Assembly: GCA_034005165.1 (NCBI GenBank)
Contig: JAVEVE010000001.1
Span: 186,001-250,000, forward strand
Length of the DNA: 64,000 bases
DNA from: UBA1573 sp034005165
GTDB lineage: Bacteria > Pseudomonadota > Alphaproteobacteria > Micavibrionales > Micavibrionaceae
Reading direction: 5' to 3'
Below are positions 41,605-49,590 of the stretch, piece after piece (the first letter of the stretch is position 1; each line of letters opens with the position of its first letter). Under the pieces are notes generated by a model. The model worked only from the letters and a program-made list of their open reading frames with translations. It searched no databases and was not told where the DNA came from. Made by a program: the position numbers and the translations under genes.

Positions 41605-42957
41605 ATGCCATATCCGGCCATTTGCTGGTTCAGACAGGACCTGAGACTAAGTGATAACCCAGCTTGGAGCGCCGCTTGCAAAACCGGCGCTCAAGTCTTA
41701 CCTGTCTATATCCTTGATGACGTAAATTCTAAAGACTGGAAGATGGGTGGGGCATCTCGAGTCTGGCTAAACCATTCTCTTGCACAATTGAACAAGTCTC
41801 TAGGAGGAAAGCTCCTAATTCTCAATGGGGACGCACGTGACCTCATTCCAAAACTGGCAGCTACGATCAAATCCGATAAAATATTCTGGAACAGATGCTA
41901 TGAACCATGGCGCATCCACCGAGACACCAAGATAAAAGAAGGCTGCGAAAACAAGCTCATCACATGCACCAGTTCGAATGGATCACTCCTCTGGGAACCA
42001 TGGGATGTTAAAAAGCAAGATGGCACCCCATACAAAGTATTCACTCCTTATTTCAGAAAGGGCTGCCTTTTTGCTCTTCCACCAAGAGAACCTCTTCCCA
42101 CCCCCAAAAAACCGGACATACTTGACCCCACCGGAATTCTAGACGACCATCTTGCCAACCTCAATGATCTCCTGCCTAAATCCCCTCGCTGGGATAAATC
42201 AATGATGTCTTTTTGGGAGGTAGGAGAGCAAGCCGCCCAAAAGAAATTAGCCGAATTTCTCGATAGCAAATTGGCAGGATACAAGGAACAACGCAACTAC
42301 CCCACAAAGAGCCAGACCTCCCAGCTTTCCCCCTACCTCCACTTCGGCGAAATTTCTCCAAATCAAATTTGGCATGCCGCCCTTCAATTTGGACTGACGA
42401 CAAAACAAACAATTGATCTGGATTGTTTCCAATCCGAATTGGCATGGAGAGAATTCTCCTATTCTCTTTTGTATTACAATCCAACTTTGTCCGAAAAGCC
42501 ACTCAATCAGAAATTTGAAAATTTTGACTGGTCCGGAGTTGATAAAGAAAAGCTAGAACGCTGGCAAAAAGGAGAAACAGGGTTTCCAATAGTCGATGCT
42601 GGAATGCGCGAACTTTGGGCCACTGGCTATATGCACAATCGTGTCCGCATGATCGTTGCCTCATTTCTGATTAAAGACTTGCGCTACCATTGGCGCGTAG
42701 GTGAAGACTGGTTCTGGGATACACTCGTTGATGCTGACCTCGCAAATAACGCGGCATCATGGCAATGGGTTGCAGGTTGCGGCGCAGATGCAGCCCCCTA
42801 TTTCCGCATTTTCAATCCCCTGACTCAGGGTGAAAAGTTCGATCCCGATCAAAGCTACATTAACAAGTGGGCACCTGATACATATAAAATCAAGCCCATG
42901 CTTGATCACAAGGCGGCAAGGGACAGAGCACTTGAGTGCTATAAGTCAATAAAGTAA
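41605..42957 (+). CDS. phrB: Deoxyribodipyrimidine photolyase (class I)
   Basis: A 450-residue flavoprotein that repairs cyclobutane pyrimidine dimers with blue light. The N-terminal Rossmann antenna domain begins ICWFRQDLRLSDNPAW. The FAD-binding domain has SQLSPYLHFGEISPNQIW, ELAWREFSY and GMRELWATGYMHNRVRMIVA, then FLIKDLRYHWRVGEDWFWDT and AGCGADAAPYFRIFNP. The conserved Trp residues of the electron path occur in these segments. Length and motifs fit CPD photolyase rather than a FeS-type cryptochrome. It is the middle gene of a three-gene unit. Confidence 0.95.
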   Translation: MPYPAICWFRQDLRLSDNPAWSAACKTGAQVLPVYILDDVNSKDWKMGGASRVWLNHSLAQLNKSLGGKLLILNGDARDLIPKLAATIKSDKIFWNRCYEPWRIHRDTKIKEGCENKLITCTSSNGSLLWEPWDVKKQDGTPYKVFTPYFRKGCLFALPPREPLPTPKKPDILDPTGILDDHLANLNDLLPKSPRWDKSMMSFWEVGEQAAQKKLAEFLDSKLAGYKEQRNYPTKSQTSQLSPYLHFGEISPNQIWHAALQFGLTTKQTIDLDCFQSELAWREFSYSLLYYNPTLSEKPLNQKFENFDWSGVDKEKLERWQKGETGFPIVDAGMRELWATGYMHNRVRMIVASFLIKDLRYHWRVGEDWFWDTLVDADLANNAASWQWVAGCGADAAPYFRIFNPLTQGEKFDPDQSYINKWAPDTYKIKPMLDHKAARDRALECYKSIK

Positions 42958-42966
42958 GATACAAGA

Positions 42967-43836
42967 ATGACCCTCGGATCAACCATAGGCATTTTTGCCC
43001 CATCCAGCTCTATCATTCCCGAAAAATTTGAAGTCGGACTTCAAATCCTGAAAGGTCATGGCTACAACACAATAGTGCACCCACAAACCTACATAGGCGC
43101 CGGTGAACAAACGCAAATAGCAGGAACGACAGAACAAAAAGTACAGGCCTATAAAGAGTTGGTCGCAGATCAATCTGTTGGTCTTATTATCGCCGCCACA
43201 GGCGGAAACCGTGCTTGCTTCCTTCTGGACGAATTGGCACCCCTCAAATCACATAAACCTATTATGGGGTTTAGCGATGTAACAGCGCTCCTCAGTCTCC
43301 ATTACAAATTGGGAACTCCATCCATCTTCGGCCCCACGATCCAAACACTAGCACGGATGGATGAGAATCATATTCACCTGACATTTGAAAAACTGAATAG
43401 CCTGACACAAACGGCAACCGAAATCGAAATGGTGGACAGCATCACACTTAATAAAGGCGAAGTCACGGCTCCTATATTTGCCGCGACTTTATCCGTTTTA
43501 AATACTCTTATCGGCACGAAACACATGCCTGATTTGAATGGACACATACTTGTTATTGAAGACATCGGCGAGGAGTTAAATTCAATAGACAGAATGCTCT
43601 GGCATCTTTTTTCAGTAGTAAACCCATCTGCCATCATTTTTGGCCAATTCGTAGACTTAAAAGACACTGGACGCCCCTATGGACAAAATATTAAACATGT
43701 TTTGGCCGCTTATACTCAAAAATTAGGCATTCCGGTAATCATGAACGCCCCTATAGACCATTACGGACGCATTTTCCCTATAACATGCGGCCAAACGGCT
43801 AAACTAGACGCGACAAACCGCATCTTGATTTTATAG
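42967..43836 (+). CDS. ldcA: LD-carboxypeptidase (peptidase S66, LdcA/MccF)
   Basis: A 289-residue S66 peptidase. The nucleophile is Ser103 in IMGFSDVTALL, the catalytic Glu lies in LVIEDIGEELNSIDRML and the His is in MNAPIDHYGRIFPITCG. The N-terminus IGIFAPSSSI is typical. LdcA enzymes cut the L,D bond in tetrapeptides during cytoplasmic murein recycling; MccF relatives degrade microcin C. No signal peptide is present, which fits the recycling role. It directly follows photolyase, with no obvious functional link. Confidence 0.92.
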   Translation: MTLGSTIGIFAPSSSIIPEKFEVGLQILKGHGYNTIVHPQTYIGAGEQTQIAGTTEQKVQAYKELVADQSVGLIIAATGGNRACFLLDELAPLKSHKPIMGFSDVTALLSLHYKLGTPSIFGPTIQTLARMDENHIHLTFEKLNSLTQTATEIEMVDSITLNKGEVTAPIFAATLSVLNTLIGTKHMPDLNGHILVIEDIGEELNSIDRMLWHLFSVVNPSAIIFGQFVDLKDTGRPYGQNIKHVLAAYTQKLGIPVIMNAPIDHYGRIFPITCGQTAKLDATNRILIL

Positions 43837-43893
43837 CCGAAATTCCCTAAAAGTCCCCAATACAGTCAAACAAATTGACGTTAAGAGGCTAAA

Positions 43894-44232
43894 ATGACAT
43901 TCGTAGTGACCGACATCTGCATTAAATGCAAATATACAGACTGTGTAGAAGTCTGCCCCGTAGATTGCTTTTATGAAGGTGAAAACACGCTAGTCATTCA
44001 TCCTGACGAATGTATTGACTGCGGCGTTTGTGAACCGGAATGTCCGATTGAAGCCATTGTTCCTGACTCACACCCTGCCGGTCAGGAATATCTGGAAATG
44101 AACACCAAATACGCTCAGGAATGGCCGAATATTACCCGCAAAAAAGATCCGATGCCGGAAGCCGATAAATTCAAATCCATGAAAAACAAGTTCAAAGAAT
44201 GGTTTTCCCCGAACCCTGGCCAAGGCGACTAA
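43894..44232 (+). CDS. fdxA: Ferredoxin FdxA (7Fe-8S type)
   Basis: A 112-residue ferredoxin with cysteines C9, C12, C17, C21 and C25 (CIKCKYTDCVEVCPVDC) and C40, C43, C46 and C50 (CIDCGVCEPECP), the arrangement of [3Fe-4S][4Fe-4S] ferredoxins. The C-terminal extension (NTKYAQEWPNITRKKDPMPE) is typical of FdxA. It carries electrons in the cytoplasm. In many alphaproteobacteria fdxA lies directly ahead of a carD-type gene, as here (carD starts 360 bp further). Confidence 0.96.
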   Translation: MTFVVTDICIKCKYTDCVEVCPVDCFYEGENTLVIHPDECIDCGVCEPECPIEAIVPDSHPAGQEYLEMNTKYAQEWPNITRKKDPMPEADKFKSMKNKFKEWFSPNPGQGD

Positions 44233-44593
44233 GCCATCGACTAGTATTTGCTCGACTCGTTTTCTAAAGAACATCAATAAAATCGGCGCATACAGACCGT
44301 TATTCAACGCATACGGGCGCAAAATGTTGTCATATTAACAAATTATAAAGAAAAATTTGAAAAATCCTGAAATTCTGCTATACTCCCTCCCATGCTGAAG
44401 CGATGAGCAAGACACAGGAGTGGCTAACTAGTCTATTAAACACTCCTCAAGTTAACGTCAATGACAAAATTCATTGTCGAAACAAGCGATAATCGTTGGC
44501 TCTAAACTAAGGACGATCTGCAGGGTCGACTAAAAAAAGACTTCTGCAAAATGTTCAAATTAAACCGATATGCAAAGAAAAGGGCGTAAAGGA
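44233..44593 (+). promoter_or_regulatory. fdxA-carD intergenic region with promoter and structured leader
   Basis: A 361-bp gap without a gene. It holds a good promoter: TTGAAA (44357-44362), 16-bp spacer, TATACT (44379-44384). The predicted transcript then has a leader of about 200 nt before carD. Within it, AGGAGTG (44416-44422) pairs with CACTCCT (44441-44447), and CAATGA (44459-44464) pairs with TCATTG (44471-44476). The leader may be a regulatory RNA structure for the H1-tailed CarD gene. Confidence 0.6.
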
Positions 44594-45835
44594 ATGAAAA
44601 AGAACGAAAAATCTACTAAGACTACAGCGAAGAAATCCGCAGCTTCTACAAAAGCTGTGAAGAAAACTTCGACAAGCAAAGCCGCTCCAGCAAAAAAAGT
44701 AACAGCCAAGACCTCCCCAAAGAAAACCGTTCAAGCGGCAAAAGTTATAAAGACAAAAGCAACTGCAACCAAAAAAACAGCAACGAAGGTAAAAGTGACA
44801 GCAAAAGCAACACCGAAAAAAACAGTTAAAGCGTCCAAGCCAGCAGCTAAAAAAGCAGCGGCTCCGAAGGCTACAGCAAAAACAGTAAAGAAAGCTGTGG
44901 CCCCCGCAAAGGCAGCACCTAAAAAAGTCGAAGCAAAAAAGGTAACGAAGCCAGTTGCAAAAAAGGCAATAGCCCCTGTTAAGGCAGCTCCTAAAAAAGC
45001 CGAGGCCAAAAAAGCAGTTAAAACCGAAGCTCCGAAAGTAAAAGTACAGGAAAAAGCAGCAATAGAAGTTGCTCCACCTACAAAAGCAGCATCTCCCATT
45101 ATTGTAAAGATGCCGCAAAACCAGAATATGCCGGAAATTTCCACAGGTGCCCCAAAAGCAGCCACCAAAATGGCAGCTCAAAAACTTTCAACAATTGCGC
45201 CAAATCTAAATGCCGTTAAACCGGCCTACCGCCCTATTCAAGTGATCAATAAACCATTGACTCCGGTCCAACCCGCTCGTCAAATGGCCCCTGTTGAAAA
45301 AGAGTCTGAAAAGGTCGAATTCAAAAAAGGCGACTATGTGTGCTACCCAGCCCATGGCGTCGGCGAAATTGAAGCTGTTGAGACACAAACCATTGGCGGC
45401 ATGGAAATCAAGCTCTATGCGATTGCCTTCGAAAAAGATCGCATGCGCCTAAAAGTGCCAGTAGCCAAAGCTCATGCTTCAGGATTACGCCGCCTGTCCT
45501 CTGCTGGACGTATGGAAGATGCTCTGAAAACCCTTCAAGGCCGGGCCCATGTGCGTCGCGCGATGTGGTCTCGCCGCGCTCAGGAATACGAAACCAAGAT
45601 CAACTCTGGTGATCCTGTTTCCATCGCCGAAGTGCTTCGTGACCTGAAACGCAGTAATGATGACACAGAACAGTCCTATTCCGAGCGTCAGATCTACCAA
45701 TCCGCATTGGAACGCTTGGCCCGCGAAGTTGCTGCCGTTGAGAAGATTTCTGAAGAAGCCGCAGCGGAGCGTCTGGAAAATATGATTAAAGGCCGCAAAG
45801 CCCGTGCATCAGCTTCCAAGGAACAAGCAGCCTAA
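44594..45835 (+). CDS. carD: CarD-family transcriptional regulator with histone-H1-like N-terminal tail
   Basis: A 413-residue protein from the ATG at 44594 (MKKNEKSTKTTAKK), 10 bases after AGGG; an ATG 24 bp earlier lacks an RBS. Residues 1 to ~155 are almost entirely Lys, Ala, Pro, Thr and Val with imperfect KPVAKKA/APAKAAPKK repeats like eukaryotic H1 tails. A Pro/Gln-rich linker follows. From about residue 243 comes a CarD/TRCF-RID domain (FKKGDYVCYPAHGVGEIEAV) and the C-terminal helical DNA-binding domain (RRAMWSRRAQEYETKINSGD). CarD proteins bind the RNA polymerase beta subunit and stabilise promoter opening. Usual alphaproteobacterial CarD is ~170 residues, so the tail more than doubles it. 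Confidence 0.92.
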   Translation: MKKNEKSTKTTAKKSAASTKAVKKTSTSKAAPAKKVTAKTSPKKTVQAAKVIKTKATATKKTATKVKVTAKATPKKTVKASKPAAKKAAAPKATAKTVKKAVAPAKAAPKKVEAKKVTKPVAKKAIAPVKAAPKKAEAKKAVKTEAPKVKVQEKAAIEVAPPTKAASPIIVKMPQNQNMPEISTGAPKAATKMAAQKLSTIAPNLNAVKPAYRPIQVINKPLTPVQPARQMAPVEKESEKVEFKKGDYVCYPAHGVGEIEAVETQTIGGMEIKLYAIAFEKDRMRLKVPVAKAHASGLRRLSSAGRMEDALKTLQGRAHVRRAMWSRRAQEYETKINSGDPVSIAEVLRDLKRSNDDTEQSYSERQIYQSALERLAREVAAVEKISEEAAAERLENMIKGRKARASASKEQAA

Positions 45836-45869
45836 CTAGCGATAAAACAACAGAAAAAGTTCTTCTGGG

Positions 45870-45903
45870 AACGGGTTTCTTTTATGAGAAACCCGTTTCT
45901 TAA
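45870..45903 (+). terminator. Intrinsic terminator after carD
   Basis: AACGGGTTTCT (45870-45880), loop TTTATG, AGAAACCCGTT (45887-45897), then TCTTAAT. This is a perfect 11-bp stem 34 bp after the stop. Confidence 0.8.
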
Positions 45904-45909
45904 TATATC

Positions 45910-45938
45910 TATACAGCTCCGAAGACATACTGTATAAT
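45910..45938 (+). promoter_or_regulatory. Putative promoter for the cold-shock gene
   Basis: A perfect -10 TATAAT (45933-45938) with a poor -35 (TATACA, 45910-45915, spacer 17). It would give a 5' leader of about 120 nt, similar in length to leaders of cold-shock genes. Confidence 0.45.
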
Positions 45939-46065
45939 CCTCTCCGTATAAGTTTTAGTGGTGACTATAAACATATCCCCATGCGTCTGCGCCTTGGCCT
46001 TGTCTATAATCTATCCTGAGACTTGAATACAAATACCACACTCTAACTTTTTAAGGATGCAGACT

Positions 46066-46269
46066 ATGGCTACCGGTACAGTAAAATGGTTCAACGGACA
46101 AAAAGGATACGGATTTATCGTTCCTGATGACGGAGGGAAAGATATTTTTGTTCATATCTCCGCAGTAGAAAAATCAGGAATGAAAACATTGAACGAGGGC
46201 CAAAAAGTCTCTTTCGATCTTGAAGAAAGCCGTGGAAAAACCGCAGCTGTAAATCTTCAAGCAGCATAA
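46066..46269 (+). CDS. csp: Cold-shock domain protein (CspA family)
   Basis: A 67-residue single CSD protein starting MATGTVKWFNGQKGYGFI, with RNP1 (KGYGFIVP) and RNP2 (DIFVHIS) nucleic-acid-binding motifs. The ATG at 46066 follows AAGGA by eight bases; an in-frame ATG nine bases earlier overlaps that RBS. Such proteins act as RNA chaperones. It has its own upstream promoter-like sequence and terminator, so it is probably monocistronic. Confidence 0.96.
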   Translation: MATGTVKWFNGQKGYGFIVPDDGGKDIFVHISAVEKSGMKTLNEGQKVSFDLEESRGKTAAVNLQAA

Positions 46270-46290
46270 TTTTTGCGCGAGATAAAAAAC

Positions 46291-46314
46291 AAAAGGGCCT
46301 CATAAGGCCCTTTT
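46291..46314. terminator. Bidirectional terminator between csp and the minus-strand hypothetical
   Basis: AAAAGGGCCT (46291-46300), loop CATA, AGGCCCTTTT (46305-46314). The A-run and T-run on both sides let it stop transcripts from either direction. Confidence 0.85.
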
Positions 46315-46347
46315 AGCTTATCCGCACTAGCGGCTTGGAAATTTACA

Positions 46348-47172
46348 CTACATACCCATCTGCGGAGCAGTTGCACGCAGCGCGCGCTCATAAGTCGAAG
46401 CATCAAATCTACCGCCACTATCAACCATAGCTTGGGCATTTTGCTTAAATTCATCGACCTTAGGGTGATCCACTGGAGCGCTCTCCAACGGACGAACTTG
46501 AGTTTTACTCTGATCCGCAACAGGGTAAGCCTGAACCACAACAGTTTCACGATTGCTACGAAATGCCTCCGCTGAGCCTCCCGCAACAACAATAGGCTCC
46601 CTTGTGCTAACAAAATCCTGAACACTTATCTGACGAGCAGGAGCATCAGCTACAGGAGCTGTAGGTGCTGGAGCATCAGGAACATGCCTGAAACTGCGAT
46701 CTTCTACTGGCGCCGGAGCTTGCTCTCTAGAAATAACCGGAGATCCTGCCTCAAACGCACGGCCGCTAAAAGCACCGTTGCGGCGACCATAATATTCTTC
46801 AGGAATATGGCGAGCCCCTGCATTAGCTCTTCTGGAAGCTCCCACATCATAATATCCGCCACCGTTATAACCACCATTCCCATGAACAGGATGATAAGCA
46901 CCCTGACGAGGATCCTCTACAGGAGGGCGACCACTCAAACTTCTAGACAGATTTTCAAAGAAATTTGCCACACCGCGAATTGGATTAGTAATGGGAGCTG
47001 ATGCATCCTCAAGAACACCGGACAAATCACGTGCCCCTTGGCGCATCGTTCTATTCATCCCGCTCTGAAATTGGGCCTCAACATGGCGTCTTTGCTGCCC
47101 CCAGGACTCTTTATAATAATTGTTGAGAACTTCAGGGTTTAAGCGATTACCCAAGTATCTATTATTGCCCAT
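46348..47172 (-). CDS. Low-complexity hypothetical protein, 274 residues
   Basis: I do not recognise this protein. It starts MGNNRYLGNRLNPEVLNNYY with no signal peptide. An N-terminal helical part (QQRRHVEAQFQSGMNRTMRQ, NPIRGVANFFENLSRSLSG) is followed by a long Gly/Tyr/Pro/Ala-rich disordered region (GNGGYNGGGYYDVGASRRAN, APAPTAPVADAPA). It ends with a short helical C-terminus (VDEFKQNAQAMVDSGGRFDA). It lies downstream of the next disordered gene on the same strand but after that gene's terminator. It ends at the shared terminator with csp. Confidence 0.72.
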   Translation of the reverse strand: MGNNRYLGNRLNPEVLNNYYKESWGQQRRHVEAQFQSGMNRTMRQGARDLSGVLEDASAPITNPIRGVANFFENLSRSLSGRPPVEDPRQGAYHPVHGNGGYNGGGYYDVGASRRANAGARHIPEEYYGRRNGAFSGRAFEAGSPVISREQAPAPVEDRSFRHVPDAPAPTAPVADAPARQISVQDFVSTREPIVVAGGSAEAFRSNRETVVVQAYPVADQSKTQVRPLESAPVDHPKVDEFKQNAQAMVDSGGRFDASTYERALRATAPQMGM

Positions 47173-47275
47173 ATTTCACACCTCAAAAAAACTTTTTTAT
47201 TTCAATAAATTATATGGCATCAATGAATTATATATAATTTTATATGATTTCGATGAATTGATGCAAGAAAAAAGA

Positions 47276-47316
47276 GAAAAAAATCGCCCTAAGAGCATAA
47301 AACTGATCTTGGGCGA
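47276..47316 (-). terminator. Intrinsic terminator after the amphipathic-repeat gene
   Basis: TCGCCCTAAGA (47284-47294) pairs with TCTTGGGCGA (47307-47316) with one bulged base. On the minus strand the stem is followed by a run of seven T. Confidence 0.7.
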
Positions 47317-47345
47317 CTTTCTCTCCTCCTCGGGATAATAATGGA

Positions 47346-47975
47346 TTACCCCAGACCATTCCCTATATCTAATTTAGCAGCCACTTTCTGCTGCTCAGGA
47401 GTTGCATCAGCAACCTTCACTCCTTCAAAATCCTGCTGGTTCTCGGAAAAAAGGCCCTTAACCCCCTTCAAAAGCTTTTTACCGCCCTCGGTTGCCGCAT
47501 CCACACCATCTTTAATGGCCTTCTCGGGATCTTGAGCCGCTTTTTCGACAGCCTCAGCTCCTTCTTTCACTGCCCGAGCACCCTTCTCTACAACTTTACC
47601 ACCAGTAGCCAAGACTTTATTGCCAGCGCCCGATACTGCCCCCGATACTGCCTCTGCAACTTCTTCTTGAGGCGTTTCTGTAGCTGAAGATCTACGCCTA
47701 CCACGATGCCCCCCATCTTCTTTAGGCCCTTCATCATCAGCACCACGTCGACCGCGCCGTGCCCGCTCAGGGACATCTACCTTGTCCTTAACATTCTTTG
47801 CAGCCTCTCTAGCTGCCTCGGTAGCGGCCTTTTTCCCTTCATCTAAGATTTTCCCCCCAACCTTACCGCCTTCTTCGACAACCTTGCCACCGATCTCTTT
47901 ACCTTTATCGACAGCTGTGCCAACGCCATCTGCGACCGCATCTTTTACCTTCTTTAAATCATCTAAAAAGCCCAT
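47346..47975 (-). CDS. Low-complexity amphipathic-repeat (LEA-like) protein, 209 residues
   Basis: Started at MGFLDDLKKVKDAVADGV, with GGGAGGGG a few bases upstream; a TTG 15 bp earlier overlaps the RBS. Two Lys/Glu/Ala/Gly-rich stretches with a heptad/undecad-like pattern, KEIGGKVVEEGGKVGGKILD and GNKVLATGGKVVEKGARAVK, flank a charged Arg-rich middle (RARRGRRGADDEGPKEDGGH). This composition resembles late-embryogenesis-abundant or perilipin-type proteins that fold on membranes or under drying. No signal peptide is present. Function unknown. Confidence 0.75.
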   Translation of the reverse strand: MGFLDDLKKVKDAVADGVGTAVDKGKEIGGKVVEEGGKVGGKILDEGKKAATEAAREAAKNVKDKVDVPERARRGRRGADDEGPKEDGGHRGRRRSSATETPQEEVAEAVSGAVSGAGNKVLATGGKVVEKGARAVKEGAEAVEKAAQDPEKAIKDGVDAATEGGKKLLKGVKGLFSENQQDFEGVKVADATPEQQKVAAKLDIGNGLG

Positions 47976-48134
47976 TTTCACCCCTCCCAAACATAGATCA
48001 CATAAAAATATATGGAAAATATTAAGGGTGCGTTAATCCTCCATAGAATGACTGCAAGATAACGATTGTCTCTATAAAAAATCAGCGTATCCTGTTCACA
48101 TATTTATCAAATTTACATTTACAAAGACAGAACC

Positions 48135-49580
48135 ATGACCGTAGACACAGATTTTGACTTTCTAGCACTCCCCGACATCCTGAAAACAGCGGCCCTCAAC
48201 AAAACAGATAAAATAGTCCCTATTCACTTTGTTAAGACATCGCAATTTGAAAAATTCCAGCAAAAGCTTTCATCGTTTCAACAAAACCAGATCAAAACCA
48301 ATAAATGGAGCGCAGAAGACTCAACATTCACCAAAACAGTTGATGAAAATGGAGAATGTGACGCAGTCTACATAGGTGTCGAAAAGAATATTGGAATTTT
48401 TACAATCTGCGCAGCAGCGGAAAAACTGCCAGCCGGACAGTATACTCTTGAAGCCCACACACACAAAACAGAAGAGCTGGAGAACGCATGCATCGGTTGG
48501 CTTCTCGCTCACTATAAATTCGATCACTTTAAAATAAGCAGTAAAAAAGAAGCCACGCTCATCGTCCCCAAAAAACTTGATACAACAAGAATCGAATCAA
48601 CAGCACGCGCAGCTTACCTTGTCAGAAACCTGATTAACCTGCCGCCAAATGCCCTAGGCCCAAAAACATTAGCAAATTGTGTCGTCACTCTCGCAAATAA
48701 TTTTGATGCCATGTATCGCATTACCGAAGACAAGGAACTTCTCGATGAAAACTTGCCTCTGATATACGCAGTCGGCGACGGCTCAAACCGCAGACCTTGC
48801 CTTGCAGAATTGGCATGGGGAAATCCAAACCATCCGCATGTTACACTCGTAGGAAAAGGCGTTTGTTTTGACACAGGTGGCTACGATATCAAGCCAAGTG
48901 CGGGTATGCTTCTAATGAAAAAAGATATGGGTGGAGCCGCCATGGCAATGGCAACGGCTCTGATGATTATGAGTGCAAGACTCCCTGTCTATCTCCGCCT
49001 GTTTATTCCATGTGTAGAAAACTCCGTATCGGGCCAAGCCTACCGCCCAAGCGATATTCTAACATCCCGCTCAGGACAAACCGTCGAAATCGGAAATACA
49101 GACGCCGAAGGACGCCTCGTTCTTGCAGATTGTCTGACAATGGCATGTGAAGAATCTCCCGACATCCTCATTGACTTCGCAACCCTGACCGGAGCAGCCC
49201 ATTATGCTGTCGGGCATGATATGGGTATTGTTTATTCCAACAATGAGAAACTGGGATACGACATTCAGAAACTCTCCCTGCAACTAGATGACCCACTCTG
49301 GAACTTGCCACTGTGGCAAAGCTACAAGAAAGATATCCTGTCACCGATTGCCGACATCAACAACGCAGGATCAGGAAACCCTGCAGGATCAATCACAGCA
49401 GCTCTATTCCTCGAACATTTTGTTACACCCGAAACAACATGGGTCCATATTGATGAACGCGCATGGCAAAACTCTCCTCAGCCGGGTCGTTCACAAGGTG
49501 GACGTGAAATGGGAGTACGTACGATCTTCACTTTGATCGAACAGCGTTACACCAAAAAGAAAACTGTAAATAAAAGATAA
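48135..49580 (+). CDS. Leucyl aminopeptidase family protein (peptidase M17)
   Basis: A 481-residue M17 metallopeptidase. The metal-binding and catalytic segments are present: LVGKGVCFDTGGYDIKPSAG, MKKDMGGAAMAMATALMI and NTDAEGRLVLADCLTMA. The C-terminal segment WVHIDERAWQNSPQPG replaces the more usual DIAGxA(W/F) of PepA. It releases N-terminal residues from peptides in the cytoplasm. Similar alphaproteobacterial proteins are annotated simply as leucyl aminopeptidase family, and it is probably not the main PepA. It is convergent with hflX (10-bp gap). Confidence 0.93.
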   Translation: MTVDTDFDFLALPDILKTAALNKTDKIVPIHFVKTSQFEKFQQKLSSFQQNQIKTNKWSAEDSTFTKTVDENGECDAVYIGVEKNIGIFTICAAAEKLPAGQYTLEAHTHKTEELENACIGWLLAHYKFDHFKISSKKEATLIVPKKLDTTRIESTARAAYLVRNLINLPPNALGPKTLANCVVTLANNFDAMYRITEDKELLDENLPLIYAVGDGSNRRPCLAELAWGNPNHPHVTLVGKGVCFDTGGYDIKPSAGMLLMKKDMGGAAMAMATALMIMSARLPVYLRLFIPCVENSVSGQAYRPSDILTSRSGQTVEIGNTDAEGRLVLADCLTMACEESPDILIDFATLTGAAHYAVGHDMGIVYSNNEKLGYDIQKLSLQLDDPLWNLPLWQSYKKDILSPIADINNAGSGNPAGSITAALFLEHFVTPETTWVHIDERAWQNSPQPGRSQGGREMGVRTIFTLIEQRYTKKKTVNKR

Positions 49581-49590
49581 TCTCAAACAA

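Noticed and set aside
44555..45181. 208-residue minus-strand frame full of Cys, Phe, Tyr and Leu
   Set aside because: It is antisense to the Lys/Ala-rich tail of the CarD gene. Lys codons (AAA/AAG) read in reverse give Phe and Leu, which explains the composition. It has no sensible domain.
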